A stretch of DNA of 44,375 nt from Acidimicrobiales bacterium (GCA_020629375.1 JAHDDK010000026.1:5415-49789); one strand, 5' to 3'; positions 25,646 through 33,965 are shown, counted from the stretch's first letter. Notes: generated by a model from the sequence alone, not told the origin. Made by a program: numbers and translations.

Positions 25646-26852
25646 ATCTGACGCGATTCTCTATCTGGCTGGCACATTGCCGGCGCGGAGTGAGACCTTC
25701 ATCGCTCGCGAAATTCGCGCACTTCGCGCTGCCGGACGCACGATTCGGTGCGCCACATTGCATGCCTCCACGTCGGTTCCCGACGACGCCGACGACCTCC
25801 TCGACGGCCTGATCACGGTGTACGCCCCCGGTTGGTGGCGTACATCAATCGTCGCCGCCATGGCATCGCCGATTCGCACGGCTCGCACCTTGCTCGTCGC
25901 CCTCGCCGACATGCTGGCGCCAGGCGAAACCACGTCGATGTCGACCCGTGCTCGCCTCCTTCCACAGGCGCTCGCGGGCATCGCGCTCAGCCGGCGCCTC
26001 CCCGATGATGTCGAGCACATCCACGCACACTTTGCGCACGCCCCGACCACCGTCGCGATGTATGCCGCCGAACACCGCGGCGTTCGTTTCAGCTTCACGG
26101 GTCATGCCAACGACATCTTCGAACGTCGGTCCCTGCTGAAGAAGAAGCTTCGTCGCGCCGCCTTCGTGAGCAGCATCAGCGAATGGCATCGAGAGATGTA
26201 TCTGCGTGCCGCACCCGCCACCCGACGAACCCCCGTCATTCGCTGTGGCGTGGACACCGACGAGTGGTCGCCGAACGAATCGAGTACGAGCGCCACGGAC
26301 GGCGAGTTCGTCGTGTTGACCGTCTGTCGCCTGGTCGAGAAGAAGGGCATCCACGTTCTCGTCGCCGCGATCGCGACGGTGCCCGACGCTTGTCTCGTCA
26401 TCGCTGGCGACGGTCCCGAACGCGAACGCCTCGAGGCACTGGCCGCGTCGCACGGCATCGCCGACCGCGTCACGTTTCTGGGAGCGGTCGAGAACCACGA
26501 GGTTCGATCGCTGCTCACCACTGCGGACTGTTTCGCCCTGCCCTGCCAGGAAGACCGAAACGGTGATCGCGACGGCATCCCCGTTGTCCTCATGGAAGCC
26601 ATGGCTGCCGGTGTGCCGGTGATCGCCGGCGACCTGCCTGCCATCCGCGAACTCGTCGTCGACGGCGAAACCGGCTGGCTGATCCCCGGCATCGACATCG
26701 GGGCGTGGGGCTCACGTCTCGCCGCGCTCGCATCCGCACCAGCGCCCCGTGTGGCCGCAGCCGGCCGGCAACGGGTGATCGACGAGTTCAGCATGTCGGT
26801 GAACCGCGACCGCCTGTCCGAGCAGTTCGAACAGTTGGGAATCGCCGCATGA
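25620..26852 (+). CDS. family 4 glycosyltransferase
   Basis: A 410-residue GT-B retaining transferase. The N-terminal domain has 'ILYLAGTLPARSETFIAREIRAL', 'HIHAHFAHAPTTVAMYA' and 'FSFTGHANDIF'. The donor domain has 'VLTVCRLVEKKGIHVLVAAI', 'LVIAGDGPERERLEAL' and the E-x7-E region in 'DGIPVVLMEAMAAGVPVIA'. It overlaps the sulfotransferase end by 26 bases; GTG at 25635 is an alternative start with a smaller overlap. It is similar in layout to the transferase at 13033-14253, suggesting related acceptors. Confidence 0.92.
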   Translation: MAGRVVPHESDAILYLAGTLPARSETFIAREIRALRAAGRTIRCATLHASTSVPDDADDLLDGLITVYAPGWWRTSIVAAMASPIRTARTLLVALADMLAPGETTSMSTRARLLPQALAGIALSRRLPDDVEHIHAHFAHAPTTVAMYAAEHRGVRFSFTGHANDIFERRSLLKKKLRRAAFVSSISEWHREMYLRAAPATRRTPVIRCGVDTDEWSPNESSTSATDGEFVVLTVCRLVEKKGIHVLVAAIATVPDACLVIAGDGPERERLEALAASHGIADRVTFLGAVENHEVRSLLTTADCFALPCQEDRNGDRDGIPVVLMEAMAAGVPVIAGDLPAIRELVVDGETGWLIPGIDIGAWGSRLAALASAPAPRVAAAGRQRVIDEFSMSVNRDRLSEQFEQLGIAA

Positions 26853-27778
26853 GTGCCGTCGCTCCCCTGCCGCTCCCCGAACCCGACGTGTCGGTCGTGA
26901 TTCCGAGCTACGAAGCCGGCGACCATCTCCGCGCCACGCTCAACGCCCTCCTCGCCCAGACCGTTGTCGATCGTATGGAGATCATGGTCGTCGACTGCTC
27001 GACGACCGACACCGTCGAAGAGATCTGCGTCGACCTCGATGTCGTGTGTCTCCGGCGGACCGAACGGTTCAATCCGGGGATCGGCCGGAACATTGGCGTC
27101 GCCAACACCACTGCGCCGATCGTCGTGTTCGTCGACGCCGACGTCATCCTGGAGTCCAGCGCCATTGAGCGGGCGATCGGTCACCATCGACGTGGCCGAC
27201 GGGTCTTCGGCGGATCGCTCGAGCTCAACACCGATCACGTCGTCGGCCGGTCGTCGTGGCTCGAACACTGGTTCTTCAACCACGAGTCGCAACGCCTGCG
27301 ACAGGCCACCGACCGCCGGAACCTCAGCTCGGCGTTCATGGTCGTCGACCGAGAGGTCTTCGAGTCTTCAGGAGGCTTTCGGGACATTCCGCGAATGCAG
27401 GACACCGAGCTGACCGAGCGGCTCGCCGATCGCGGCATCGCGCTCACCTTCCAGCCCGATGTCGCCGGTCTTCAGATCCAGGACTCGTCGATGGAATCGG
27501 TGATGCGAAAGATCGAGATCAACGGCCGCAACCTCTACGTGATTCGCTACAAGGAGCGTGGTGAGCGAACCCGCAAACTGCTCTTCGCCGCGCTCCCCGC
27601 GATGACTGCCGCGAAGTTCGTCCGCATCGTCGGCCGCCACCTTCGCTATCAGGACCGAGCCGGACGGATCCGGACGCTCCAGCTCATCCCCGACCTCGCT
27701 CGTGCGCACGGCAAGTGGATGAGCGGCTTCTACGAATCGCTTCGTGCGGGAGACGCCACCCTCGACGATCGTCGGTAG
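26849..27778 (+). CDS. family 2 glycosyltransferase
   Basis: A 309-residue GT-A enzyme, coupled to the preceding gene by an ATGA overlap. Motifs: 'VSVVIPSYEAGDHLRATL', 'MVVDCSTTDT', 'NPGIGRNIGVANTTAP', the metal-binding 'VVFVDADVIL', and 'GGFRDIPRMQDTELTERLADRG' at the acceptor/catalytic position, where D-T-E replaces the more usual E-D. A basic, partly hydrophobic C-terminus may touch the membrane. It would add a sugar to the lipid-linked repeat unit. Confidence 0.88.
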   Translation: MSAVAPLPLPEPDVSVVIPSYEAGDHLRATLNALLAQTVVDRMEIMVVDCSTTDTVEEICVDLDVVCLRRTERFNPGIGRNIGVANTTAPIVVFVDADVILESSAIERAIGHHRRGRRVFGGSLELNTDHVVGRSSWLEHWFFNHESQRLRQATDRRNLSSAFMVVDREVFESSGGFRDIPRMQDTELTERLADRGIALTFQPDVAGLQIQDSSMESVMRKIEINGRNLYVIRYKERGERTRKLLFAALPAMTAAKFVRIVGRHLRYQDRAGRIRTLQLIPDLARAHGKWMSGFYESLRAGDATLDDRR

Positions 27779-29021
27779 CGTCTCGCGGGTGCTCAGCGCC
27801 GGAGATGACCACGATTCTCTCCGTGCGGGACGAGCCGTTCTGGCGGTGGCCATCGCCACCGCGGCGCTCACCGGCCCTGGCCAGACCATCGGCGTCTCGG
27901 TCTTCATCGACCACCTGATCGACGACCTCAACCTCAGTCGGTCGGCGGTCAGCACCACGTACATGGTCGGCACCCTGACGGGCGCAATCGTGCTCCCGTT
28001 CGTCGGACGATTCGTCGATCGGCGAGGTGTCCGACTCGCCCAGCTGCTCGTGGGAGGGCTGTTTGCGCTGGCCCTGGTCAACATGTCGTTCGTCCAGGGC
28101 ATCATCACGCTGACGATCGGCTTCTTGGGCATTCGGATGCTCGGGCAGGGGTCGTTGTCACTCGTGTCGTCGGTGACGGTGTCGCTGCGTTTCGAGCGGA
28201 ATCGCGGCACCGCGCTCGGGATCTACAGCGTCGGAGCTCAAGGGCTGATGGCGATCGTCCCGGTGGTTCTCGCCGCATCGATCGCCGCGTTCGGATGGCG
28301 GACAACCTGGGTAGTCGCGGCCGGCGTGGTCGTCGGACTGGTTGTCCCGATGGCGTGGTTCGGGTTGCGCACACTGCCGATCGGGCGCAACGCATCGTCC
28401 GCTGGCGCCGTCGACCCCTCGGACCGAGACTCCGAGGGGTCGGTGCCTCGAAGCACGGCGATGCGAACTCGGGGCTTCTGGATCCTGGTCGCCATCAGCG
28501 GCGCCACGGGAATGCTGACGACAGCACTCAACTTCCACCAGATCGATCTGTTGGGCGATGCCGGCCTGAGCGATGCGCAGGCGGCGGCGATGTTTCTTCC
28601 TCAGGTGGTCGGATCGACGGTGTCGGGGCTGGTCTTCGGCCGGGTGATCGATCGAGTCGGCAGTCGGTGGTTGCCGGCGGCGAGCATGGTGATCCTCGCG
28701 TCGGCGCACGTGCTCGCCTCCGTCGTCGGTGGGGGCCCCAGCGTTCTGCTGTACGCCGTCGCCCTGGGCGCAACCGGCGGTTCGGTGAACGTTGTCTCGA
28801 AGTGTCTCTTGCCCGCATGGTTCGGGACTCGATGGCTCGGCGAGATCCAGGGAACCCTGACGGTGTTCAACGTCGGCGCCTCGGCGCTCGGTCCGGTTGC
28901 GTTGGCGATCGCGAGAGCGGGCTTCGGTTCGTATCCTCCGGCCGTTCTGCTCCTCGGCACGATTCCGGTCGCGTGTGCCGTGTTCGCATTGACGTCCCCG
29001 GGTGTCTCCGCAAGGCGTTGA
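27744..29021 (+). CDS. major facilitator superfamily transporter
   Basis: A 425-residue protein with about 12 membrane helices in two halves joined by a hydrophilic Ser/Arg/Asp loop near residues 215-235. The loop 'GRFVDRRGVRLAQ' between helices 2 and 3 is the MFS motif A, and 'GRVIDRVGSRWLPAA' is its repeat in the second half. GTG at 27744 overlaps the preceding gene by 35 bases; GTG at 27789, just beyond it, is an equal alternative. It is convergent with arsR (9-base gap). Substrate unknown. It could belong to the polysaccharide locus or be independent. Confidence 0.87.
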   Translation: MRETPPSTIVGSVSRVLSAGDDHDSLRAGRAVLAVAIATAALTGPGQTIGVSVFIDHLIDDLNLSRSAVSTTYMVGTLTGAIVLPFVGRFVDRRGVRLAQLLVGGLFALALVNMSFVQGIITLTIGFLGIRMLGQGSLSLVSSVTVSLRFERNRGTALGIYSVGAQGLMAIVPVVLAASIAAFGWRTTWVVAAGVVVGLVVPMAWFGLRTLPIGRNASSAGAVDPSDRDSEGSVPRSTAMRTRGFWILVAISGATGMLTTALNFHQIDLLGDAGLSDAQAAAMFLPQVVGSTVSGLVFGRVIDRVGSRWLPAASMVILASAHVLASVVGGGPSVLLYAVALGATGGSVNVVSKCLLPAWFGTRWLGEIQGTLTVFNVGASALGPVALAIARAGFGSYPPAVLLLGTIPVACAVFALTSPGVSARR

Positions 29022-29030
29022 GCTGTGACG

Positions 29031-29384
29031 TCAGCGCACCGGGGTTGGTGGCCGAAGGGCGTCCATCACGGCGTTGAGCTGCGGTTCGCGTACCCGAAAC
29101 CACGCCCACTTCCCTCGTTGTTCGCGTTCGAGGAGTCCGGCGTCGACCAGGATTCGGAGGTGATGGCTGATCGTCGGCTGGCTCCGACCGAGGGCGGCGG
29201 GGAAGTCGCATGCACAGCCCTCTCCCGACGCGGCGATGACGTTGAGGAGACGGAGTCGGATCGGATCAGCGAGAGCTTTGAACATCGCGGCGAGCTGTTC
29301 GGCTTCCTCGGCGAGCAACGTGCCATCGAGAAGCGGTTCGCAACAGACGACCTCGGTCGTGCTGTGGTTGATTGCCTCGACCAT
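29031..29384 (-). CDS. arsR: ArsR/SmtB family arsenic-type repressor
   Basis: A 117-residue winged-helix repressor. The recognition region reads 'CDFPAALGRSQPTISHHLRILVDAGLLE'. Cysteines C14-C15 near the N-terminus and C57/C59 before the recognition helix match the arrangement known in Corynebacterium ArsR1, where a vicinal pair from one subunit and a cysteine near position 55 of the other bind As(III). It is divergent from the ArsI-type gene, and it probably represses both until trivalent arsenical binds. Metal choice is inferred from cysteine positions and context. Confidence 0.9.
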   Translation of the reverse strand: MVEAINHSTTEVVCCEPLLDGTLLAEEAEQLAAMFKALADPIRLRLLNVIAASGEGCACDFPAALGRSQPTISHHLRILVDAGLLEREQRGKWAWFRVREPQLNAVMDALRPPTPVR

Positions 29385-29417
29385 GACTCAAGCGTATCTC
29401 AGCATCGGAGAAACATA

Positions 29418-29446
29418 TTGACGTTTATCTATACGTTCTCTATGCT
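29418..29446 (+). promoter_or_regulatory. promoter of the arsI-type gene
   Basis: TTGACG (29418-29423) and TATGCT (29441-29446) are separated by exactly 17 bases, upstream of the ArsI-type gene, whose ribosome binding site GGAAGG is at 29496-29501. The intervening AT-rich sequence, unusual in this window, probably also serves the divergent arsR promoter. Confidence 0.65.
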
Positions 29447-29455
29447 GAATCTCAG

Positions 29456-29471
29456 ATCGACGTCTGTCGAT
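29456..29471. promoter_or_regulatory. inverted repeat, candidate ArsR operator
   Basis: ATCGAC (29456-29461) and GTCGAT (29466-29471) form a perfect 6-bp inverted repeat with a 4-base spacer, just downstream of the -10 element and 37 bases before the ArsI-type start. Its position near the transcription start suits a repressor site. ArsR binding is inferred. Confidence 0.4.
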
Positions 29472-29508
29472 ATGATACTCCTCCGCGACAACCCCGGAAG
29501 GCCCCACC

Positions 29509-29955
29509 ATGCGCGTTCAGCTCGCTCTCAACGTCAGCGACCTCGATGAGTCCATCGAGTTCTACGAGAAGATGTTCGACACCAAACCCTTCAAAGTTCG
29601 CCCGGGATATGCGAACTTCGCAATCGAAAACCCCCCGCTCAAACTCGTCCTCTTCGAAGCCCCCGATCACGGCGGCTCCCTCAACCACCTCGGCGTCGAG
29701 GTCGAGACCGGCGATCAAGTCGAAGCCGCCGAGGCGCGAATCACCGACTCGGGGCTCGACACGACCGGGGTCGACGACACGATGTGCTGCTACGCCGCCA
29801 AGACCGAGACGTGGGTCGAGGGCCCCGACAACAAGTGGGAGTGGTACGTTCGCACGGGCGACTCCGAGACGCTCGAGAACATCGTCGTGACCGATGAGGG
29901 CACGACGTGCTGCCCCACCGACAGCGCCGAGCCGGAGCAGACCACCTGCTGCTGA
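29509..29955 (+). CDS. arsI: ArsI/CadI-type glyoxalase-fold C-As lyase
   Basis: A 148-residue vicinal-oxygen-chelate protein. 'VQLALNVSDLDESIEFYEKMF', 'VRPGYANFAIENPPLKLVLFE' and 'NHLGVEVE' are typical of ArsI, the Fe(II) dioxygenase that splits the carbon-arsenic bond of trivalent organoarsenicals. Candidate metal ligands are Q4, H60 and E111, and the substrate-binding vicinal pair is C93-C94. Unusually, the C-terminal tail carries two more Cys pairs in 'TTCCPTDS' and the final 'TTCC'. GGAAGG lies seven bases before the ATG. Next to arsR; the related CadI of mycobacteria is cadmium-induced, so cadmium response is an alternative. Confidence 0.88.
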   Translation: MRVQLALNVSDLDESIEFYEKMFDTKPFKVRPGYANFAIENPPLKLVLFEAPDHGGSLNHLGVEVETGDQVEAAEARITDSGLDTTGVDDTMCCYAAKTETWVEGPDNKWEWYVRTGDSETLENIVVTDEGTTCCPTDSAEPEQTTCC

Positions 29956-29962
29956 GGTCCAC

Positions 29963-30646
29963 ATGTCGTACCAGACCCTGCTCTTCGACCTCGACCACAC
30001 ACTCATCGACAGCGACCTCGCCGAAGCACGATCGCTCAGCCAGGTGCTGTCGATCGCCGGCCTCGATGACACCGCCATCGATCGATACCGAGCGATCAAC
30101 ACTCAGCTGTGGTCCGAGGTCGAAGCGGGGACCCGCCGACCCGACGAGGTCAAGGTCGAGCGTTTTCGACGTCTACTCGAGCAAACCGAGCATCCAGATA
30201 GGGAGTCGGACATGCCCAAACGCCTGGCCGATCGATTCGCGTCCGGACTCGTCGAACACGCCGAGTTCTACCCTGGCGCATCGGCCGTGCTCGATGCCGT
30301 CACCGGTGGGCGTCGGGTCGGCCTTGTCACGAACGGAATCGGGGCGGTCCAGCGGGGACGGATCGCCCGGCTCGGCCTCGACCAATGGTTCGGAGCCTTC
30401 GCCATCTCCGGCGAGCTCGGTGTGTCCAAACCCGACCCGGAGATCATCGATCGCTGCCTCGCCGACCTGAACATCTCGGAGCGGCACTCGGTCGTCATGA
30501 TCGGCGACAGCCTGACGTCCGACATCGCCGGTGGCCGTGCGGCAGGCGTCGACACCTGCTGGGTGGATCGGTCAGGTGGAGTTGTCGAGCACGGTGCCAC
30601 GCACCGGGTCACCGCGCTCGAGCAACTCGTCGAGTTGGTCGGCTGA
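29963..30646 (+). CDS. HAD-superfamily hydrolase (YjjG-like nucleotidase type)
   Basis: A 227-residue haloacid-dehalogenase-fold phosphatase. Motif I is 'LLFDLDHTLID' (nucleophile D9, acid D11), motif II 'GLVTNGI', motif III lysine in 'GVSKPDPEII', and motif IV 'IGDSLTSDIAGG'. An alpha-helical C1 cap lies between motifs I and II. The closest pattern I recognise is YjjG-type pyrimidine 5'-nucleotidase. ATG at 29963 is used because it begins the conserved motif; it follows the ArsI-type gene by seven bases, and is probably co-transcribed. Confidence 0.87.
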   Translation: MSYQTLLFDLDHTLIDSDLAEARSLSQVLSIAGLDDTAIDRYRAINTQLWSEVEAGTRRPDEVKVERFRRLLEQTEHPDRESDMPKRLADRFASGLVEHAEFYPGASAVLDAVTGGRRVGLVTNGIGAVQRGRIARLGLDQWFGAFAISGELGVSKPDPEIIDRCLADLNISERHSVVMIGDSLTSDIAGGRAAGVDTCWVDRSGGVVEHGATHRVTALEQLVELVG

Positions 30647-30657
30647 AGAAACTCGGT

Positions 30658-31395
30658 TCAGCCGAGCGTGGCCGACGTGATGATGCCGTCGTCGATCTCG
30701 AAGTTGAGGCGGCCAGGGTTGTAGTCGTCCGTGCCGGCGAAGAACTCGTCGTCGACCCGGGTGATCCGATACTCGATCAGTTGCGGCTCGACGATCGCGA
30801 GCGCGTCGGCTTCGGTGAGGCCAACGAAGTCGTCGGTCGTGAGGTCGGGCGTGACCATCTGTGGCGCGTCATCGGTTGCGGGTTGCGACCAGCTGATCTG
30901 CTTGTCGCCCACAGGCTCATTCATCGGGACCACGACTCGCAGCGGAAACTCTCCGGCCATGCAGCTGCGGCTGAGCGCATCCTTCGTGAGTCCGACAGCG
31001 AGCTCGACGCCAATCTTGTCGGGCGTCTCGACGAGGACGTCGACGCGGGCCGCCGTGCAGTTGGGATCGCCGCCGATGAAGTCGACCCACAGCTCCTGAT
31101 CGTTGTCCGGGTTCGGGGTCACCGCCGACGGTGCGGCAATCGACTCGCTCACCGGGGCAGGGGTGTTGGGGATGATCGTCACATCTCCGAAAGCGATCGG
31201 CTGTTCGCCATCCACCGGAAGGTCGACGCTGTCGTCGACGGGCAGCGGCTCGGCGCCGTCGCCAATGCCGCCATCCGCATCGACGGGAATTGGTTCGTCA
31301 CCGGGTTCGGCCGTACTCACCTCCCCACGATCGCTACCGCAGGCCGCGAGGGCAAGCATCGCCGAACAAAGGAGGAACAAGAGTGTGCGTTTCAT
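30658..31395 (-). CDS. lipoprotein with I78-like C-terminal domain
   Basis: A 245-residue lipoprotein: signal peptide 'MKRTLLFLLCSAMLALAAC' with the lipidated C19, an acidic Pro/Asp-rich spacer (about 20-80), a beta-rich middle domain with two cysteines (about 85-185), and a C-terminal module of about 50 residues ('GLTEADALAIVE', 'YRITRVDDEFFAG', 'GRLNFEIDDGIITSATLG'). The last module resembles inhibitor I78/potato-inhibitor-like proteins, whose R-x-N-x-x-x-D-x-x-x-I pattern it keeps. It is the last of a minus-strand pair with a paralogous lipoprotein. Confidence 0.75.
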   Translation of the reverse strand: MKRTLLFLLCSAMLALAACGSDRGEVSTAEPGDEPIPVDADGGIGDGAEPLPVDDSVDLPVDGEQPIAFGDVTIIPNTPAPVSESIAAPSAVTPNPDNDQELWVDFIGGDPNCTAARVDVLVETPDKIGVELAVGLTKDALSRSCMAGEFPLRVVVPMNEPVGDKQISWSQPATDDAPQMVTPDLTTDDFVGLTEADALAIVEPQLIEYRITRVDDEFFAGTDDYNPGRLNFEIDDGIITSATLG

Positions 31396-31469
31396 GTACG
31401 TGGTACGTCGGTCGGGCCGGTCGAGTTCCCGAGATTCGACGAGAATCCCCAGACATCGATCGACGGTGG

Positions 31470-31907
31470 TCAGCCAAGCGATACGCCGGTCACGAGACCG
31501 TCGTCGAGTTCGAAGTTCAGACGATTCGGCCGGAGATCGAAGGTCACCGCGAAGATCTCCTCATCGACGCGGACGACCCGCCACGGCAGCCCGTTGGATT
31601 CGGCGAGCTCGACGGCTTCGGCCTCGGTCAAGCCCGAGAAATCGACGGTGCGCAGGGTGGAGCCCGGAACGGCTTCGCCCTCGTCGCTCATCGCGAGCGA
31701 CCCTTCCGCGCCCTCGGCGTCGTCGGACGCCACCGCCTCGTCAGACTGATCTTCGGACATGGTGCTCGTTTCGTTAGCCGGAACCTCGCCAGCAGACTGA
31801 TCGACCGGGGCGGTCTCCGCGCCGGTCACGACATCAGAGTCGGACCCGCACGCCGACACGGCAAGGACAAGGGCAAGCAGAAAGATGGCCGTTGTTCGAT
31901 TTCTCAT
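31470..31907 (-). CDS. short lipoprotein with I78-like C-terminal domain
   Basis: A 145-residue lipoprotein. The signal peptide is 'MRNRTTAIFLLALVLAVSAC' (lipobox cysteine at 20). An acidic low-complexity spacer follows, and then the same C-terminal module as the neighbouring lipoprotein ('GLTEAEAVELAE', 'WRVVRVDEEIFAV', 'NRLNFELDDGLVTGVSLG'). An in-frame upstream ATG at 31967 would place a basic stretch before the signal peptide and is rejected. The 8-mer TACGTCGG lies at the same distance upstream of both lipoprotein starts. Possible surface protease inhibitor; function unproven. Confidence 0.75.
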   Translation of the reverse strand: MRNRTTAIFLLALVLAVSACGSDSDVVTGAETAPVDQSAGEVPANETSTMSEDQSDEAVASDDAEGAEGSLAMSDEGEAVPGSTLRTVDFSGLTEAEAVELAESNGLPWRVVRVDEEIFAVTFDLRPNRLNFELDDGLVTGVSLG

Positions 31908-31983
31908 ATGGGTTCTACGTCGGCGCCATCGCCCTGGTTCCAAAGTGACCGCCACAACGAACGGCACCGCGCTCGGATCACGA

Positions 31984-33450
31984 TCATGGTCCGAACTCGT
32001 CGATGATCTCGGCGAAGGCTTCGATGCTTCCGGGTTGATCGACGTCCGCGAGGCTCACGATGACCGTCTCGACGCCAGCGTCGGCGAGCCGACCGAATCG
32101 ATCGATGTGTTCGGCGACGGTGCCCGCATTGGTTCGTTCGACGAGGTCTTCGGGCGTTGCGCCTGCTGGTGCCGCGGCCACCTGCTGGCCGAGACGCTCA
32201 CGGAGATCTGCATGATCAGCGCCGACGAGAATCGAAGACAGCTGGGTCACCTCGACCTCTGCGGGGTCACGATTGGCTTCGACACAGTGCTGGCGCAGGA
32301 CCTCGACAAGCTCGGCGACCGTGTCCGGTTCACCGAAGAGGTTGCATGCATCGCCATACTTCGCGGCGAGTCGCAACGTGCGACGGGGGCCCGATCCGCC
32401 AACCAGGATCGGGATCGACTCCTGGATTGGACGCGGGTAGCCGATCGCCTCGGGAGTCGAGAATCGCCGACCCTCGAACGACGGGGCACCCGGCCCCCAG
32501 AGGAGCGGCAGAAACTCGAGCGCGTCCTCGAGCAGCGCATAGCGGTCGTCGAGCGCGGGAAGGTCCATGCCGATCGCCCGGTGTTCGCGCGCAAACCACC
32601 CGACGCCAAGTCCACACCTGGCACGGCCTCCTGACAGGACGTCAAGGGTGGCGAGGGCGTGGCCCAGCACGCCGATGTTGCGATGGGTGATCCCCGACAC
32701 CAGGGCGCCCACGCCGACACGTTGGGTGTGTGCGGCGAGCCAGCCAAGCGTCGTCGTCGACTCGAGCATCGAATCCCACTCTCGGCCGACCTGCGGGATC
32801 TGGATGAAGTGATCCATCACCCACAGGTGTCCGAAACCTGCGGTCTCGGCTTCGCGCGCGATTTCGGCCAGGCGTCCGGCGATGTCGGGTCCGTCGAAAC
32901 GAGACACGAGGAGCCCGAATCCGAGCTGGTGATCGGCGCCGGTGCCGGTTGTACCGAGCAGGGATCGCCCGACGACGTGCACCTCAGCAGGTGCGTGAAC
33001 GGCGTCGAACCGCGCGGCGACCTCGTCACCGACTTCTTCCCACTTCGAGAGTTGGGCGCTCAGAACCTTGGCCGGAACGCTTGGGGTCCGAGCAGCGTTC
33101 CGTTTCCGACACGTCGCCGGCTTCTCATCGAATCGAACGAGATGAATCGGCCGGTCGGACGCTCCGGCGAGTGAACGCCAACGATCGATCAGATCGAGGT
33201 TCATCCCGAGGGTGTCGATGACGGTCAACAAGCCACGTTCGATGCGACGACTCACGATCTCATCGAGCACGGCGAACGCGTCATCGCTGGCGCGCAGGTC
33301 CCCGGTGTGGGTCCCGACGACAGCTCGGAGGTCGTCGCTCGCCACGATCTGTTCGGGGCGAAACCATCGGGCGGCCCACGTCGACTTCCCCGAGGCGGAG
33401 GGGCCGGCCAGCACGACCACGGCGTCGGTCGAGAGCCGGATCGGTCCCAT
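31984..33450 (-). CDS. fusion of P-loop kinase and F420-dependent LLM oxidoreductase
   Basis: A 488-residue two-domain protein. Residues 1-160 are a P-loop kinase-like domain (AAA_33 type): Walker A GPSASGKS (16-23), 'IVASDDLRAVVG', and 'LLTVIDTLGMN' in the position of the second acidic motif. Residues about 173-488 are a luciferase-like TIM barrel: 'GFGLLVSRFDGPDIAGRL', 'GFGHLWVMDHFIQIP', 'VGVGALVSGITHRNIGVLGH', 'GLGVGWFAREHRAIGMDLP' and 'PILVGGSG'. Such barrels in actinobacteria usually bind F420. ATG at 33450 is used; GTG at 33465 is possible. Divergent from a Ddn-type gene 41 bases away. The reaction is unknown. Confidence 0.85.
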   Translation of the reverse strand: MGPIRLSTDAVVVLAGPSASGKSTWAARWFRPEQIVASDDLRAVVGTHTGDLRASDDAFAVLDEIVSRRIERGLLTVIDTLGMNLDLIDRWRSLAGASDRPIHLVRFDEKPATCRKRNAARTPSVPAKVLSAQLSKWEEVGDEVAARFDAVHAPAEVHVVGRSLLGTTGTGADHQLGFGLLVSRFDGPDIAGRLAEIAREAETAGFGHLWVMDHFIQIPQVGREWDSMLESTTTLGWLAAHTQRVGVGALVSGITHRNIGVLGHALATLDVLSGGRARCGLGVGWFAREHRAIGMDLPALDDRYALLEDALEFLPLLWGPGAPSFEGRRFSTPEAIGYPRPIQESIPILVGGSGPRRTLRLAAKYGDACNLFGEPDTVAELVEVLRQHCVEANRDPAEVEVTQLSSILVGADHADLRERLGQQVAAAPAGATPEDLVERTNAGTVAEHIDRFGRLADAGVETVIVSLADVDQPGSIEAFAEIIDEFGP

Positions 33451-33491
33451 TTCATCGGTGGTCACCTCGGTGATTCTGCCAGACTGCCGCC

Positions 33492-33944
33492 ATGACCAAA
33501 TGGGACGCCGAGTACGTACCGAGCACGTGGGGTTGGGTGGCCGACCAGGTCCAGACCTACGAAGCCTCGGGTGGCACCGAAGCCAACACGCTTCGAGAGA
33601 CCGGCATCCCAATCATTGTCATGTGGACCATCGGCGCGTCGAGCGGGCTGCTCCGTAAGGTTCCACTGATGCGGGTCGAAAGCCACGGCGAGTACGCAAT
33701 CATCGCCTCGAAGGGGGGCGCCCCCGAACATCCGGCGTGGTACCACAACCTGGTCGCCGACCCGGACGTCCGCATCCAGGACGGTCCCGCGCCGTCGGAC
33801 TTCCGTGTCGAACTCGTCGACGGCGATGAGCGTCAACGGTGGTGGGACCTCGGCGTGTCCGTCTACCCGCCGTATGCGGAGTATCACGAGAAAGCCGCGG
33901 CGGCCGATCGAACGATCCCGCTCTTCGTCGCTCGCCCACACTGA
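33492..33944 (+). CDS. F420H2-dependent quinone reductase/nitroreductase (Ddn family)
   Basis: A 150-residue split-beta-barrel protein. The Ddn-family core reads 'LRKVPLMRVESHGEYAIIASKGGAPEHPAWYHNLVADPDVRIQ' (in parts), where the Lys/Gly and His-Pro-x-W residues line the F420 site. These enzymes use reduced F420 to reduce quinones or nitroaromatics and can protect against oxidative stress. It shares a short divergent regulatory region with the kinase/LLM fusion, so the two F420-type genes are probably co-regulated. The tail 'AAAADRTIPLFVARPH' is typical. Confidence 0.92.
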   Translation: MTKWDAEYVPSTWGWVADQVQTYEASGGTEANTLRETGIPIIVMWTIGASSGLLRKVPLMRVESHGEYAIIASKGGAPEHPAWYHNLVADPDVRIQDGPAPSDFRVELVDGDERQRWWDLGVSVYPPYAEYHEKAAAADRTIPLFVARPH

Positions 33945-33965
33945 GCCACCGCCCGGCAGTAAACC

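Noticed and set aside
30385..31749. Plus-strand frame of 454 codons over HAD end and lipoproteins
   Set aside because: Crosses genes on both strands, has no family character, and the minus strand holds clear signal peptides and lipoboxes.
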